A DNA stretch of 64,000 nt, taken from assembly GCA_003550325.1 (NCBI GenBank), contig QKWP01000010.1:813698-877697 (forward strand), read 5' to 3'. Source of the DNA: Gigaspora rosea. Lineage: Eukaryota; Glomeromycota; Glomeromycetes; Diversisporales; Gigasporaceae. Numbering within the stretch: the first letter of the stretch is position 1; each line of letters begins with the position of its first letter. Shown here one piece after another: positions 11,610 through 24,549 of the stretch. The notes below the pieces were generated by a model. That model saw only the letters and a list, made by a program, of their open reading frames with translations, was not told where the DNA came from and did not search any database. The position numbers and the translations under genes are program-made.

Positions 11610-11935
11610 TGATACTTTACAAAAATTATGATCTAATATTATAGGATATTATAGAAACTAGGAGATTAAAATCATCCAATACTCTATTTACGCGCTATCA
11701 AATTAGGCATATCATACGATAGATTGTATAGTTTCTAAACATTTCGCTGTAAGCTAAACACCGAGCATGCATGATTGATTATACACGATTAATTATATGC
11801 AGAATCAATTATGATTGTCAATCGATTGTCATATGAAATGTGGCGCAGTGTATTTTCAATAATTACATTTACCTCGTTACAGTATGGTACAGTTTGATAA
11901 AATGTGCATCCATACTATACTAATCTGGTATGTCA
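11610..11935 (+). repeat. Dispersed repeat family F, copy A (right part)
   Basis: It resumes family F with ATGATACTTTAC, ATAGAAACTAGGAGATTA, CACCGAGCATGC and GATTGTCAATCGATTGTCAT. It ends near an ACAGTATGGTACAGTTTGAT block that also occurs in several copies at 24040-24260. Confidence 0.65.
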
Positions 11936-12462
11936 TTTCAGATAAATTTTGTTCAGCCAGGCTGTCCCTATTACAATAGATTTTCTTTAATTTCTAGCAA
12001 TTATCTAAATTAAAGAAGTAAATTTATTACCGGCACAACTCAATTCCTCTAAATTAACAAAGTCTGATAAATCTAAACTACTGAAAAGGCTTTGGTTGCT
12101 AATATCCAGTCTTTTAAGGGAGCGTCTACAGTCGGAAGGATAAACAAGTACCATACTGATATTCACGATGCAGTTTTTATATATTGTTCTAAGATAATTT
12201 TAGAAATGATTAATAATATTACTAATACTGTAATATAGTCTGGTGCAAAAATGTTGATACACCAATCTATTCATAATAAAAAAAAATTTTTTAATAATTA
12301 ATATAAAGATTTAAATAACTTTATTTATAATATAGGTTCTGGGAAATATTTAAATATAAATTTTATTGAAAATTTTTGTTTTTAAAAAATTTTTGTTAAT
12401 TTTTTATTTTTCAATTTGTTTAATACAAAAATATAAATACAGTATACTAAAATTAAAAATTT
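11936..12462. other. No supported gene
   Basis: Mixed sequence up to about 12160 with slightly higher complexity (possible old coding remnant, no motif recognised), then A/T-rich. No element ends are defined. Confidence 0.35.
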
Positions 12463-13195
12463 AATTTTGTCTACATATAAAAGTTTTATAATTTTAATTA
12501 TCTATTTATAATTTTTCATACTAAATAAAACAAGTTCTAGCTATTTATTGAATAATTTTTATTATCTTTTTATAGACATTTAATTGAGTAATAATTATTT
12601 TAAATTTTAAATTTTAATTTGTTTTTAAAAAACAAGCAAAAATAGTCCTTTTAAAAAATATTATTTTGTTATAAATATATAACTTTATAAGTCTATATTG
12701 TACAAGAGTATTGTTATATATATGCAAAATATATAGCTAAAATTTTAGCTTAATTGAATTAGTAGTTATTAAAATACAAATTTTTAAAATTTAAATTATT
12801 ACTACATATAAAATTACTATATAAAGTAATATGTACAACCACTGTACAACCTTATGATATATATTAGTTTTTATTTTATATATTAACAACTACTAATCCA
12901 ATTAAGCTAAAATTTTAACTATATATTTAGCATATACATAGCAATGCACTTGCTTATTATAAATTTTTAAAGTTGCATTTTGATGGTGAAAATAATTTTT
13001 TTTTAAAAAAACTTTTTTCTTGCTTTTTTTTAAAAAAATTAAGTTATTAAAAAAATTTATAACACAACAAAGAAACTATAAAAAGATAATAAAAATTATA
13101 TCAAAAAGTAGCCTAGAGCTTTCTTTATTAGATATAAAAAAATTATAAATAAATAGTTAAAATTGATAAACTTTTATATACAGACAAAATTGACT
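12463..13195. repeat. Large AT-rich palindrome (about 730 bp)
   Basis: TTTTGTCTACATATAAAAG at the left is matched inverted by the right end. Matching landmarks continue inward: CTATTTATAATTTTT, then TTATTATCTTTTTATAG, then the inner pair around TAGCTAAAATTTTAGCTTAA (near 12735 and 12915). The arms are diverged. It is probably a long foldback MITE. Confidence 0.6.
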
Positions 13196-13589
13196 GTGCG
13201 ATGCAGTCATGCTAAACCAGAAACAGATGATAAACTGTATAAACGCACAATTACATTTAGGGATATTATTTGAATAATGGCAAGGATAAGCTTAATTCAA
13301 TTAAAATTTGAAATTACACTTTTTAGAGTTATTCGCATTTATAAGGAAAGTCTAATTTAGAAATGTTAAATAAACTAGGACCCGGACATCTCTCATATAG
13401 GTCATAACTGATCTGCATGAATTTAGACGTTTTTGCTACCCCTAAAATCAAGTAAATTTGCTAAAAGTTGGATTATTACATATAAATTTTATAGTAATTT
13501 GCTAAAAACTTAATTATAACATCTAGTATCGGGTAAATAAATATAGAGCAAATTTTTTAAAACTGTAATAGCTGTTAAACCCTTTTTAT

Positions 13590-13797
13590 TTGAATTTTAA
13601 GGATCCATAGAATTCAAATAAAAAAATTTTCATCAAATTTGATCAAGTGGTTACAGAGATGTCTTTGATCAAAGTTTTAGAGAATTTCAAAACGCGTATC
13701 ACATGACAGATACGTTTAAATTTGTGACAAAACTTTGATCAAGGATATCTCTGCAACCACCTGATCAAATTTGATGAAAATTTTTTTATTTAAATTT
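13590..13797. mobile_element. Foldback MITE, first of a head-to-head pair
   Basis: It starts GGATCCATAGAATTCAAAT and ends with the reverse complement TTTAAATTTTATGGATCC. Just inside, TCATCAAATTTGATCAAG, GTTACAGAGAT and TTTGATCAAAGTTTT are all repeated inverted. The unique centre is about 55 bp, around AACGCGTATCACATGACAG. Confidence 0.75.
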
Positions 13798-14003
13798 TAT
13801 GGATCCGTAGAATAAGTAAAAAAATTTTCATCAAATTTGATCAGGTGGTTGCAGAGATATCCTTGATCAAAGTTTTGTCAAAAATTTAAACGTATCTGTC
13901 ATGTGATACGCGTTTTGAAATTCTCTAAAACTTTGATCAAAGATATCTCTGCAACCACTTGATCAAATTTGATGAAAATTTTTTTATATGAATTCTATGG
14001 ATC
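13798..14003. mobile_element. Same foldback MITE, reversed second copy
   Basis: It is the reverse complement of the preceding element, including the central CTGTCATGTGATACGCGTT. The two form one palindrome of about 410 bp whose arms are themselves hairpins. Divergence between arms is low. Confidence 0.75.
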
Positions 14004-14004
14004 C

Positions 14005-14800
14005 ATAAAATTCAAATAAAAAATTTTCATCAAATTTGGTCAAGAACTTGTAGAGATATCTTTAATGAGAGATTCTTCTATTTCCATAAAGTATATTATA
14101 AAGAAGCTGCGCCAAATGAAAAAAAGCTATTATGGAATAAATATTTAACCAAATAACTTGAAATTTTAGAAAGCAAAATTTTAGCCTATTCTCTATTGAT
14201 TATATTAGTGCGCAGTAACTTGTTTCATTTGAACTTGTAAAAATCTAGCCTGTGATGATGATTTTTCTGTTTTCATCAAAATTAAAAATTATAGAAAATC
14301 CCGAATCTGGAAGCAATTGAAAAATTATCATAACTCCGTCAATATTAATCTGTTTTTGATAAAATTTTAATTGAAGACTCTCGAATACCTATTCTATCAA
14401 TTTACTAAGTCATGTTTGGAGGTTTCATTTTGAGAAAGTGCTTCTGAAAGCATTTGAAGTTTAGGGGAAAACTTGTGAAAACGTATGCGTCCAAATTTAC
14501 AAAAACATTAATATCTTCACGAGTTTTCAATATTTTTGCATAAAATTTGAGATTCTATTAGCCAATGTTATGTGCTACAAGTCTTGTTATAAAATTTTTT
14601 TAGTTAGCATAGTAAAATTTTTGTAAACCATCGCCAAACAGTAGGTTATTTTGAAAAAGCAAAAAAACATATTACAAAGAAACTGCATTGAAAATGTTTA
14701 CAGGAACTTTCATCAAAGATATCACTATGAGTTCTTGACCAAATTTGATGAAAATTTTTTTATTTTAATTTTACAAATCCATAGAATTCAAATAAAAAAA
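14005..14800. mobile_element. Longer relative of the same foldback family
   Basis: GGATCCATAAAATTCAAAT and TCATCAAATTTGGTCAAGAA at the left recur inverted at about 14707-14800 (TTCTTGACCAAATTTGATGA, then AATCCATAGAATTCAAAT). The 640-bp interior has no intact frame; a 92-codon frame at 14651-14929 runs through the right end and is not credible. Confidence 0.65.
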
Positions 14801-15159
14801 TTTTTAAAAATATTATGTTTTTCAAAATTTTACAAATTGATTCTAACTTTGTACTCTAAAAACTTATTCAGCATATTAAAATACATTATGTTAGTATATT
14901 TAATTATATATTTCTTGAGAAGATACTAACTACATAATAATTACTACAATTATTATATTAATTACTAACTAATTTGCTTAATGATAATTCCGCGCAATTA
15001 GCACTTAGAAGCAATCATCCGACATTTGTGTTATGATAAATTACTTTTCTGGGAAAAGTTTATTGAATTGTCGTTTGAATTGGTTATTTTGATCTTTTTT
15101 GATTTCACCTTTTTAGTAATTTTGGGTTTCACATTTCAACCGAATGTATATATTTGCGC

Positions 15160-15245
15160 TAAGCTCTGCTCTGCTCAAGCTCTGCTCAAGCTTAGCTCTG
15201 CTCAAGCTCTGCCTCTGCTCTGCTCTGCTCATGCTCTAGCGCTCA
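15160..15245. repeat. CTCTGCTCAAG minisatellite
   Basis: Units of GCTCTGCTCAA and GCTCTGCTCT repeat about eight times, bounded by GCGCTAAG on the left and CTAGCGCTC on the right. Confidence 0.8.
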
Positions 15246-15349
15246 AAAAATTTTTTCGCTATAGAACAACTGATGTATATATAATAAAATAAATTCAAAT
15301 AAAGATTAAAAAGGGAAGATATTTATTGCAGTTTGCATAATTTTGGAAT

Positions 15350-15503
15350 CCTTATGATTAAATTAAATGATTTGATTGCGATTGTGATTGCTAAAGCCGG
15401 CTAATTTATCATAAACCTGAGCCAATACTCATGATAAATTGGCTGGCTTTGGCAATCGCGATCGCAATCACGATCATTTAAATATAAAAAATTAATCATA
15501 AAT
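15350..15503. mobile_element. Hairpin MITE, about 150 bp
   Basis: The arms pair AAATGATTTGATTGCGATTG with its complement ending at 15480, and AGCCGGCTAATTTATCAT with ATGATAAATTGGCTGGCT. The loop is about 18 bases. TTATGATTAA lies near both outer ends, inverted. Confidence 0.8.
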
Positions 15504-17248
15504 GTCATAAAATTATGAAACCGCAAGATTCAAATAAATAAATATATATTTATGATAATAGATTTAACATCTCTATTTTTCTTTGTCTGCATACAGCAGA
15601 TCGTTCCAATAAAGTTTATAATTAGACGGGTGATTCTTAAAATCGATCTGCATAAATCAATTAATTTATTCTTATCGATTATCTTATTTTTACCATGTTT
15701 GCCGTAAACTCTTCGTAGTAGTGTATTTTCTATTTAAAATTTTATGTTTATTGAATTGCATTAAGTTTTTATGTACTTGTTTAGTGACAGAAATTCTAAT
15801 TATTAATTGTTAACTTAAGATAGTTAATAAAACATTTTTAACGATTAATAATAGAATTCTCCAATATCCATAAAAAGTATCGATAGAATCAGTGATTAAT
15901 CATTGTTTTTATGTAGTATAAACATTTTATAGTGATAAAAGATCAACATTATTCACCTGCAGGAATGCATAACAACGATAGAATCTTCTATTACCATTAC
16001 AGGTTTATTATGTACACTATCTATATATCAAAAATCTTCTATCAAATGATGATACGGCAAGTTCTTACTGTTTAACAATAATTCAGCTCGATATAATTGT
16101 TTAGATCGAATATTCTTATACATATTTATTAATTATCCCTTACAAAAGATAAATGATATAATCAACGATTTGATTAAATCATCGATTGGATCATTTTCTA
16201 TGGAGATATTCTATACTTATTGGATAATTTATTTATTAATTGCTTAGAAATTATTGTTAAATGATTACAGTACTGATAATAATTAAGAATTATATAATTT
16301 ATTAATAACGACAATAAAAATTATACATTTTATCAATGACGATAATAATTATAAATAATAACATTGATATTTGTATTGATCTTTTTTATTAGTATTTAAA
16401 TCTTTTTTGTTACATGCTTCAATTTTTTTTATACATTATATTTGAATCAATCTTTCTCGCCTTTTATACGTATTTTCTTTAACACTTTATTGATTAGCAA
16501 TGATATGACTTCGTAATTCGTTATAAAAAAATTCCGATCTTCAATGTAACAAACTGCATATACCTAATCAAGATAGGAATATGCAAATTTTGTTATGTCG
16601 AAAAAATCTGTGCTACCCACCATGCTGAGCAATTGTGGTCATGAAAATACCTGAAAAAAGGTTCACTTATGTTTTTTTTAAAAAAAAATTTGGGTAATTA
16701 TCTTTGTATTAGATTTAGATTAAACAGAACACCTGACCAGATTTCTGTATTACTGAAAAACGAATACGAATGTTTCTATGCTGGGAATGCAAAAATTATT
16801 AAAATATATATGAATATTTGAATATAATCTAAAATTCAGCTAGTATTTAATATTCAGGTGATCATTTATTCACTGTTTATTTGTTTATATATATTTTTTT
16901 AATTTTTTAATTTTTATTTTATTATTATTATTACTATTTCTAAATTTCTTGCTTGCTTTTTTTTAATAATTGTTAAATGGATACCGATTCTAAAATGACA
17001 ATTCAGATCGATATAAATTCAGAAATGAGCAGAAAAAGAATTCATACAGTAAACTACTTTTGTTATTATTAACAGATCAAGATTCAAATTGCATTTATTG
17101 CAATTTTATTTAGATATATTAATTCGATTTTATTGAGTTTTTTATTTAATATTATTTAATGGTATTAGGTTCACTCAGTCTTACCAATAATTACTTTACA
17201 AAAATCTTAATATGCAGAGAATTATTTCAGGTAAAGTTATTAGCAACT
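15504..17248. other. No supported gene
   Basis: A/T-rich sequence with scattered T-runs. A 33-codon frame begins with an ATG near 16979 (M-D-T-D-S-K-M-T-I-Q) but has no further support. Confidence 0.4.
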
Positions 17249-17755
17249 GATTACTTTACAGAAACTACCTAATTTTTATTCATTAAGTTATTATAATCTT
17301 AAAGATTATAATAAAATTATCAAAATTATATTTTATAATAATCTTATAATACTCATAATAATCTTATAATAATCTTAAAATAATCGTATAATAGTCTTAT
17401 CTTATAATAATCTTAAAACAATCTTAAAATAATCTTAAAATAATCTTATAATAATCTTAAAATAATCTTAAAATAATCTTATAATTATCATAAAAAATCT
17501 TAAAATAATCTTATAATTATCATAAAAAATCTTAATAAAATCTTAAAAACATCTTAAAATAATCTTAAACAATAATCATATGATTATCTTATAATAATTT
17601 ATAATTAATAAACTATAATAATAATATTATTACTAGATATTAAATCTTAAAATAACCTTTTATTTATAAAAAAAATAATATTAATAACTTTAATATTATC
17701 TTAAACTATCTTATATTCATTAAAAAAAAAAGTGATAGTTTCTGTAAAGTAATTC
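17249..17755. mobile_element. MITE filled by an ATAATCTTA array
   Basis: Inverted ends GATTACTTTACAGAAACTA and GAATTACTTTACAGAAACTA enclose about 300 bp of a degenerate 11-bp tandem repeat (ATAATCTTAAA/ATAATCTTATA). Confidence 0.75.
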
Positions 17756-18326
17756 ATGGACAAGTCTATTCTTAAAATTGAGCAATTTAAAAAAAATTGT
17801 TGATACAATATATTGAATTAATCATTTGCAAATAATGTCTGTAAAATAATTATCTACAAACTAAGTTTTCAAAAGCGTTTGTCGATGAAATAATATGGAA
17901 ATAACTTCGCTTATATATCCAAAAATATTCTATAAAAAAGAAGTGATATACAAGTATAAATGTAAATATATTAAAATAAAATACTAAAATAAAAAGCTCC
18001 CAGCACATGAGCAGGCACACAACTAGTTGTATTACATAATTATTTGTTTATCAATATACATCACGATCAATGATCATAATACATATGCAAGTTGCTATTG
18101 GTGCTAAAGCCTGATTACATGCTACAACTACTTTTATTTATTTTCAATTATAAGTAGCTGTACAATGCAGTTGCACGAAACCAGGAGTGAGAAAATTAGT
18201 ATACTATAATGCTAGATACTATGTATAGAATCATCTAACTTAATTTTTCCTAAATGCCTATTAGATTCTGATAATATATACATTATTTAATTATTGCAAC
18301 CATCCGGATATTCTGGTTGGCTATTT

Positions 18327-18698
18327 GGGTTGTGGACTAGGAAAACCCGCCTTTGACACCTTTTCAACAATTTTGAGACTTTGATTCAAATTAAAGCGCT
18401 GGCTTCTATCTACACGTATTTTACTTTTTACCCTATGTTGATATAATAAATTATCATGATTTTTTAATTTGAATATTAAACCAATTTTTTAACGATCGTT
18501 TTCTAAAAATAGATCTACAACCAAAGATTGATGACTCAATTAAATTAGATTGGTCAATCCTGCAATCATTGTTTCATAATCATATGACATTGTTTATTAA
18601 TTGATATTTAAAAAAATTTAGGTTTCACAACAAATAATCGCCATTTTCTCAAAACGGAAAACCCCCTTCAAAGATGGGTTTTCCTAGCCCGCAGCCCA
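18327..18698. mobile_element. 372-bp MITE
   Basis: The left end is GGGTTGTGGACTAGGAAAAC and the right, reversed, GGGCTGCGGGCTAGGAAAAC, both followed by CC and CTTTGA. ATTT adjoins both sides and may be the target duplication. The interior is non-coding. Confidence 0.8.
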
Positions 18699-20164
18699 TT
18701 TACAGTAGTCAAATTTTGATTCGCAATTGAGTTAAAGTGCATATTTTCAATGTCAAATTCACATTATTAATTTCATAAAATTTAATATATGCAATTTCAT
18801 AATTAGTAAAGCAATTGTTCTTTCATATAAAAAATCTGAGTTGGGATATCACATAATTTGATCTGATTAATTATGTGATCAGAGTCAGTTTACGAAAAAC
18901 AATGTAGCGAGGGCGTTAATAAGGTATTAATTTTAAGGTTATGTAATGCGAGAACAATAATAATCTATTTAAGGGGTAATGACGATGTAGATACCTGATA
19001 CTTGCAAAAAATAATAATCGAATATGCAACAATCGTAAATGTTAAAAATGATTACGTAAATCTGCACAATTGTATATAGTTGGCAAACAATATAAACAAA
19101 ATCTTAAGTGACTCAATACATAAATCGATAATCCAAACAAAATCCTGAGTAAACAAGCTATAATATTAACACATAAGTACAACAAGTCAAGAAAGCATGA
19201 TGATAAATAGTCAAGTCAATGTACATATAAAAAAAATCAATATTGTAAACACATAAGGTAATATTATAAAATTTTTTAAATAATGATTCCTACCGCATGC
19301 ATACAAAATCAAGGAATGATCATCCAAATCAGAAGCATAGGATTGTGAACTTTACTTAACTTGCCTGTAAACCATACTCTAGTACTTCGTACTCTGTTCC
19401 TGGTATACTTTATATATATCGTACTACATTCCTGGTATATATCCATAGAACAAATAAGGAAAACGGGATAAATATAGTTAGTAATAAGATCGGAGGTATG
19501 ATCAATTTAATAATAATATAATGAAAAATGATGATCATAAGGCAGGAGTAGAATAAATTAATATCGTGATATTGAGGTGCAGAAACATTACAATAGTATC
19601 ACTGGAGTCAAGGGCTTGGTATGTAGTTTGTTATTCATATTACACTATATAGTTGAAAAGAACTAATCAAAGACATAGTACACTCGGCAAGGTCCAGAAT
19701 GGATCAACCTACTAGTTTCTTTGGACATTAATTATAGGCGCCTCTCAAAAGTGCTGGTCATACACAATATTTTTTTAATCAGATACTGAGAATCACACTC
19801 CCGTACAGCACATAAGAGAGCTATTAATAATACTAACAGAGGTTATATTGTTGTATTATTTACTTTTTTGTGTTTAATCAATGACCAGTCAAAAAAATTA
19901 AACCCATCACACTATAGAAATCTAAAGTCACAAGTTTCACCATTTAACTCTTCAGTAAACAATATACTTTGTACTTTGTACTACGTTCCTGGTATACACT
20001 TTATTGAACATCAATATTACGGTTAAGAATTTTTTTACCAATTAAATTTGCAATTTCTTTTGATAACCCTTTTTAGTATTGTTTGGGGTATTACAAAAAG
20101 TCACAAGGACTTTTTATCCAATCAGATGCCCAGAATTGCGGACATCAACTAACTTGCCCATAAA
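18699..20164. other. No supported gene; TACGTTCCTGGTATA motif
   Basis: The stretch around 19360-19405 (TTAACTTGCCTGTAAACCAT then CTGTTCCTGGTATA) is repeated at 20135-20164 plus 20515-20545, so an older dispersed repeat lies here. No reading frame is of interest. Confidence 0.4.
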
Positions 20165-20170
20165 CCATAT

Positions 20171-20508
20171 AGAGTGCTCCGTATTAAAAGGGCGCATTTT
20201 TACAATTTTTTGAAAAATGAGTTTTTATTAAATTCATGTAAATTTTGACATGATTGATATTTTTCAATTATTAATGAAAGTCAATTTGCATAATAAAAAA
20301 TCCAGATAATATAAAAAGAAAAATTACATGAGGCTGCGTAGAGCCAACATGTCATGAGATTATCCGATAGTCACCTGCTGTCTTTAACCAATCAAAATTG
20401 TGAAATTTAATTAATCCTAGATCAATCCGAAAATCAAAACAAATGGTTAAACTCAATTATCTCAAAATGAGATAAATGTAAAAATGGGCTCTTTTAATAC
20501 GGAGCACT
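20171..20508. mobile_element. 338-bp MITE with CCATAT duplication
   Basis: The ends are AGTGCTCCGTATTAAAAG inverted, then GGGCGCATTTTTACA and GAGCCCATTTTTACA. CCATAT lies at 20165-20170 and 20509-20514. A related uninterrupted stretch at 19360-19405 shows the target before insertion. Confidence 0.85.
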
Positions 20509-20845
20509 CCATATCTTCTGTATTTCATACCCGCTCCTGGTATAATTGATTATAATTTGCTCTGTATAGCCATTAATAACTTGTTATATTTGGATCAATC
20601 ATCATAGCATGACTTAACTTGTTATAATAATTCTTGCAAAATGTGGGTAAATTGCTAAAAATAAAATATAACATGTGTAAAATCTTAGTAATTCACCAAA
20701 ATATTCAATTATAACCCTTTTTAAAATTAACTTCAATTTGCTAAAATTTAAATTTGGACCTTAGATCAAATTTGAATCAATTTGCTAAAAAAAAATATAA
20801 CATATATCAGAGATGTTTGGGGTCCTAATAAACTCCAATATAAAT

Positions 20846-21498
20846 ACTATCCCTTAAATTGTAACACAGGCAAATTTGCCTGCGTATTTTAAAATTTTTA
20901 ATAAAATTTTAAATATTGATTTTAGCCATATTTTTTCTAAGTAAAAAATATTCTTTAAGTTTTGTTTTAGTAACTTTGTTATAAAATTTTTTTAAAATCA
21001 TTAGAAAACTTTAATATAATAAATGTTTAAAGTTCTTGTATTGGCATTTTTACTATTAAAATTTTTCTTTAGATTTTTTCAAATTTTATATGTTCCCGTC
21101 TATAAAAAAAATCTTTACTTCTAATACAAGTCTTAATTTTTACAAGTAAATCATTAAAGTTGCAATAATGAAAGTTGTCATCCTTTATATAAACTACAAT
21201 ATTGTCTTAAGAACTATAGTTCTAAAACTAAAACTAATTAAGATCGCAGAAAAATTGTAATAAAATTTTTTAAAAAAATTTTTTCTTAAAATTATCTATT
21301 TTCAGCTTATATGTAACTATAATTTATTTTCTTATAATATAAAAACTAATTTTGCAAAAAAGTAATCCTTATTTTCAAATATAATTGTACAAAGTTTTAT
21401 TTAATTATTTTAGTATTTTAAAAAAGTAAATCAGAGCTAAAAAAAGTGCAAAAACGCAGGCAAATTTGCCTGTGTTCTACTACAATCTAAGGGATAGT
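20846..21498. mobile_element. 653-bp element with GCAGGCAAATTTGCCTGC palindromes
   Basis: Inverted ends ACTATCCCTTAAATTGTA and ACTATCCCTTAGATTGTA are each followed by ACAGGCAAATTTGCCTG. The interior is A/T-rich without a frame. The AGGCAAATTTGCCT palindrome recurs singly near 40802 and, altered, near 43610. Confidence 0.75.
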
Positions 21499-23380
21499 TA
21501 TATTTTGTATTGAATATAGTACAGTTGATTTAAAATTAATAGGGCAAGTGATGAATTTTGTGATGATCAATAACAAAATTTTTACCTATTAAAAATTTTT
21601 TTGATTTTAACTTAGAAATAACCCAATACTAGTAATATACTTTATTTTTTATATTTTGTTTATTAAATATATAGGTTTATAAATTTTTAAGTATTTGACA
21701 GCATGTAAATGCTAACAATATTATATTAATAAAATTTTTTTCTATCTAACTATTTTGTTAATTTACTTTAATATTTTCACAAATTAAGACAATTCTTGTT
21801 TTGAATCAGTACAAGATTGAACATTTGGCATTCCCAATTATGATTATATTATTTAGTCAAATTCTCGAATGTTAAGTGGTTAAAAGTAACAAAATATCTT
21901 TTTACTAATTTTAACTATAATGTTCATATTTACAAAGTTAATCAAATGATGTTATTTTGCTATATTAATATACTATATTATTTTCTAATCCATAATTTAT
22001 ATATGACTAAAATTATTAAACGTATAATTATTGCTCTCTTATATCATATAATCATTATAAATTTGAAAAGTTTATTGTAAAAGTATTGAAATTCTTTATA
22101 CAGACAAGCTTAATTTTATCGTTATAGCAAAAAAAGTATTATATTGAATATCGGTCCATCTGGTCTAGTTCTATTCAGTCCTATTTAGTCCTATTCAGTC
22201 CTGGACCGCAGTTCGGTCCAGTTTTTTAAAAGACTAGCAGTCTTTTAACCAAGATGGACTGATTAACAGCTCTATACACAATGCATTTTATATTTTATTA
22301 ATTTGGATTACGCCAGTAAGTAATTAACTCAATTGCACCAGACATGTGTCAATAGTAGAGCAGCTTGGACTGTTAACCGCTTATTCAAATATCTATTAAC
22401 CACATCCGCCACCAGTTTCAAATAGATAACCTACAGATATTTGCAGTTTTTGCAGGTACCCGCAAATTAAATGAAATCAAATTAAAATTAAATATGAAAA
22501 AAATTGGCAAGCTACCGAAAAAGAAATTTTTTTGAAGTACATTTTTTATGGTGTGGAGTTAAGGTTAGAGGTTAGTTTTAAAGAAGAGTTTATATTAAAC
22601 AACAAGTACACATTATAATATAACAATTTCACGAGTCACGAAACCATATCCTTGCTCAATAGAGCGCTAAAGAAGAAAATATTAATAAATATAAATATCA
22701 ATGAAAAAGATCAATGCAAATATCAATGGAATTATTAATAAATAATTATTGTCAGTAATTTATACATTGCAGGTCATTTCACGATCAGTGAAAATTGAGA
22801 AAGAACACGTGTTCAATTCAGAATTGACGTAAATTCAGGAACAATAATAGTATAGAATAATCCTTTTATCACACAATATTCAACTTGCATTTTTCTTATT
22901 GTTCTCTGTACTGTATAAAGTATGTAATAGAAATATAAAAAAGTACTTACTGTACAAGTATATATTCATATTTAAATAAAATAATTATTATTATACTTAC
23001 AAAAAACTGTGCAGCTTCGAGAGTAGACTTTTGAAGTTTGCAGAAAGTTAGTTATCAAGAATAATCCTAATTTAAAAATTGAGGTGAGCAAAATTTTAGT
23101 AGGCTTGACAATATTAGTATCGGTCCATATTAAAAACCCTGAATTGCTGGACAAACTAAAGAATAGTTAGCTAATAGAGAAGTCTGCGAAAAAACCAAAA
23201 GGTTAACCTAAGAGTTAGTGAGCAGTTTTTTCAAGACAATGCCACCATAGCTAAAATCATTAAGGAAAAGATTATTAACAACACTAAATTGCGTCTACAC
23301 TTGAAAGAAGAACATTGTGTAATTAACCTATTAAACAAATATAATAAACAACCAAAATATTAAGAGATAATATTATATAC
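21499..23380. other. A/T-rich stretch with no supported gene
   Basis: Only short frames. At 22152-22262 there is a CAGTCCTATTCAGTCC minisatellite flanked by TGGTCCAG-like palindromes, of the same style as other low-complexity islands in the window. Confidence 0.4.
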
Positions 23381-23475
23381 TAGTGTTTTAAGCCAGCTGA
23401 AGCAGTCACAACTAAGCTGACTTAGCCGCCTAAGCCAGCTGATATAACGTGGTCAGCTAGCTAATACAGCTAAGT
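23381..23475. repeat. AGCTGACTTAGCC simple-repeat island
   Basis: Overlapping AAGCCAGCTGA, AGCTGACTTAGCC and GTCAGCTAGCTAA units, partly self-complementary. Confidence 0.6.
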
Positions 23476-23548
23476 TACCAAATCATAAACGTTATATTAC
23501 AGAATTAATATACATGTTGTCACAAAGTAAACATGATCATCAAAAGTA

Positions 23549-24052
23549 GACTGTACCACATTTTATATGACAATCGATTGACAATCATAATCGATCCTGC
23601 ATACAATTAATCATGTATAATCGATCATACATGCACAGGGCTTAGCTTATGGTGGAATGATTTAGAAACCATACAATCTATCGTATGATATGTCTAATCT
23701 GATAGCATCATAGATAGAGTATCAGATGATTTTAATCTCGTAGTTTCTATAATATTCTATAATATTAGATTATAATTTTTGTAAAGCATCATATGATGTT
23801 AGATTGCGATTTCTATAATATTTGTAGAAGGTCGTTTTAGCTCTTCTTCTGAGCAAAAATTTTCGGAGTATCATATAATTAAATCTAAAGAATAAAGATA
23901 TAATAAACTCTGACTAAAATGATACCCAAGTCACGTTTATACAAAATCAGGTTAAATCACCAAGTCACGCCTTTGGCGAGCTGCCTATTTATCATCCTTC
24001 ACATCGTAAAATCAAGAACGTCATTTTCTCTCCATAACAATACTGATCTGCA
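23549..24052 (-). repeat. Dispersed repeat family F, copy B
   Basis: Reverse complement of the 8.3-9.2 kb copy: CACCAAGTCACGCC, CAAAGGCGTGACTTGGTG in reverse, GCTCTTCTTCTGAGCA and GTACCACATTTTATATGAC are all shared. It shows the family order without the 2.4-kb insertion found in copy A. Confidence 0.7.
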
Positions 24053-24270
24053 TAAATATAGTATATAGTACCATACTGATCTGCTATTATAAACAGTATA
24101 GTACAATTTGATAAAATCCACACCATCCGTACTAATCTGTGAAATACCTGTAGTAGTATGATACATAAATTAAAAATGTACCATACTGATTTGCAAATCT
24201 ATATATTAGCAGAACAGTATAGTATGATTTGATAAAATCTACACCATATCCATACATGAGTATCTAAATT
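24053..24270. repeat. Short repeats ACCATACTGATCTGC / ACAGTATAGTAC
   Basis: Two to three units of a segment of about 110 bp, related to the tail of family F at 11880-11935. Confidence 0.5.
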
Positions 24271-24549
24271 ATTTTGTTTTTGATGTAATTTAAATAGCTA
24301 AAATATTTTTAGGCAGACTAAATTGTAAATAATTTAGGATGTCAAAAATAATTTAGGCAGAAAAATTATTTTAGCATGCCAAATATATTTTAGAATGTCT
24401 AAAATATTTTCGCCAATCCAAAATATTTTCAAATGACAAAAATTAAATATAATATTTTAAACTAATTTTTATATTAAATAAATATTAGCAAGATTTTTTT
24501 TACTGCAACTTTTACGTTTTGGTATATTAAAAATCTATTACTGTTGAAC

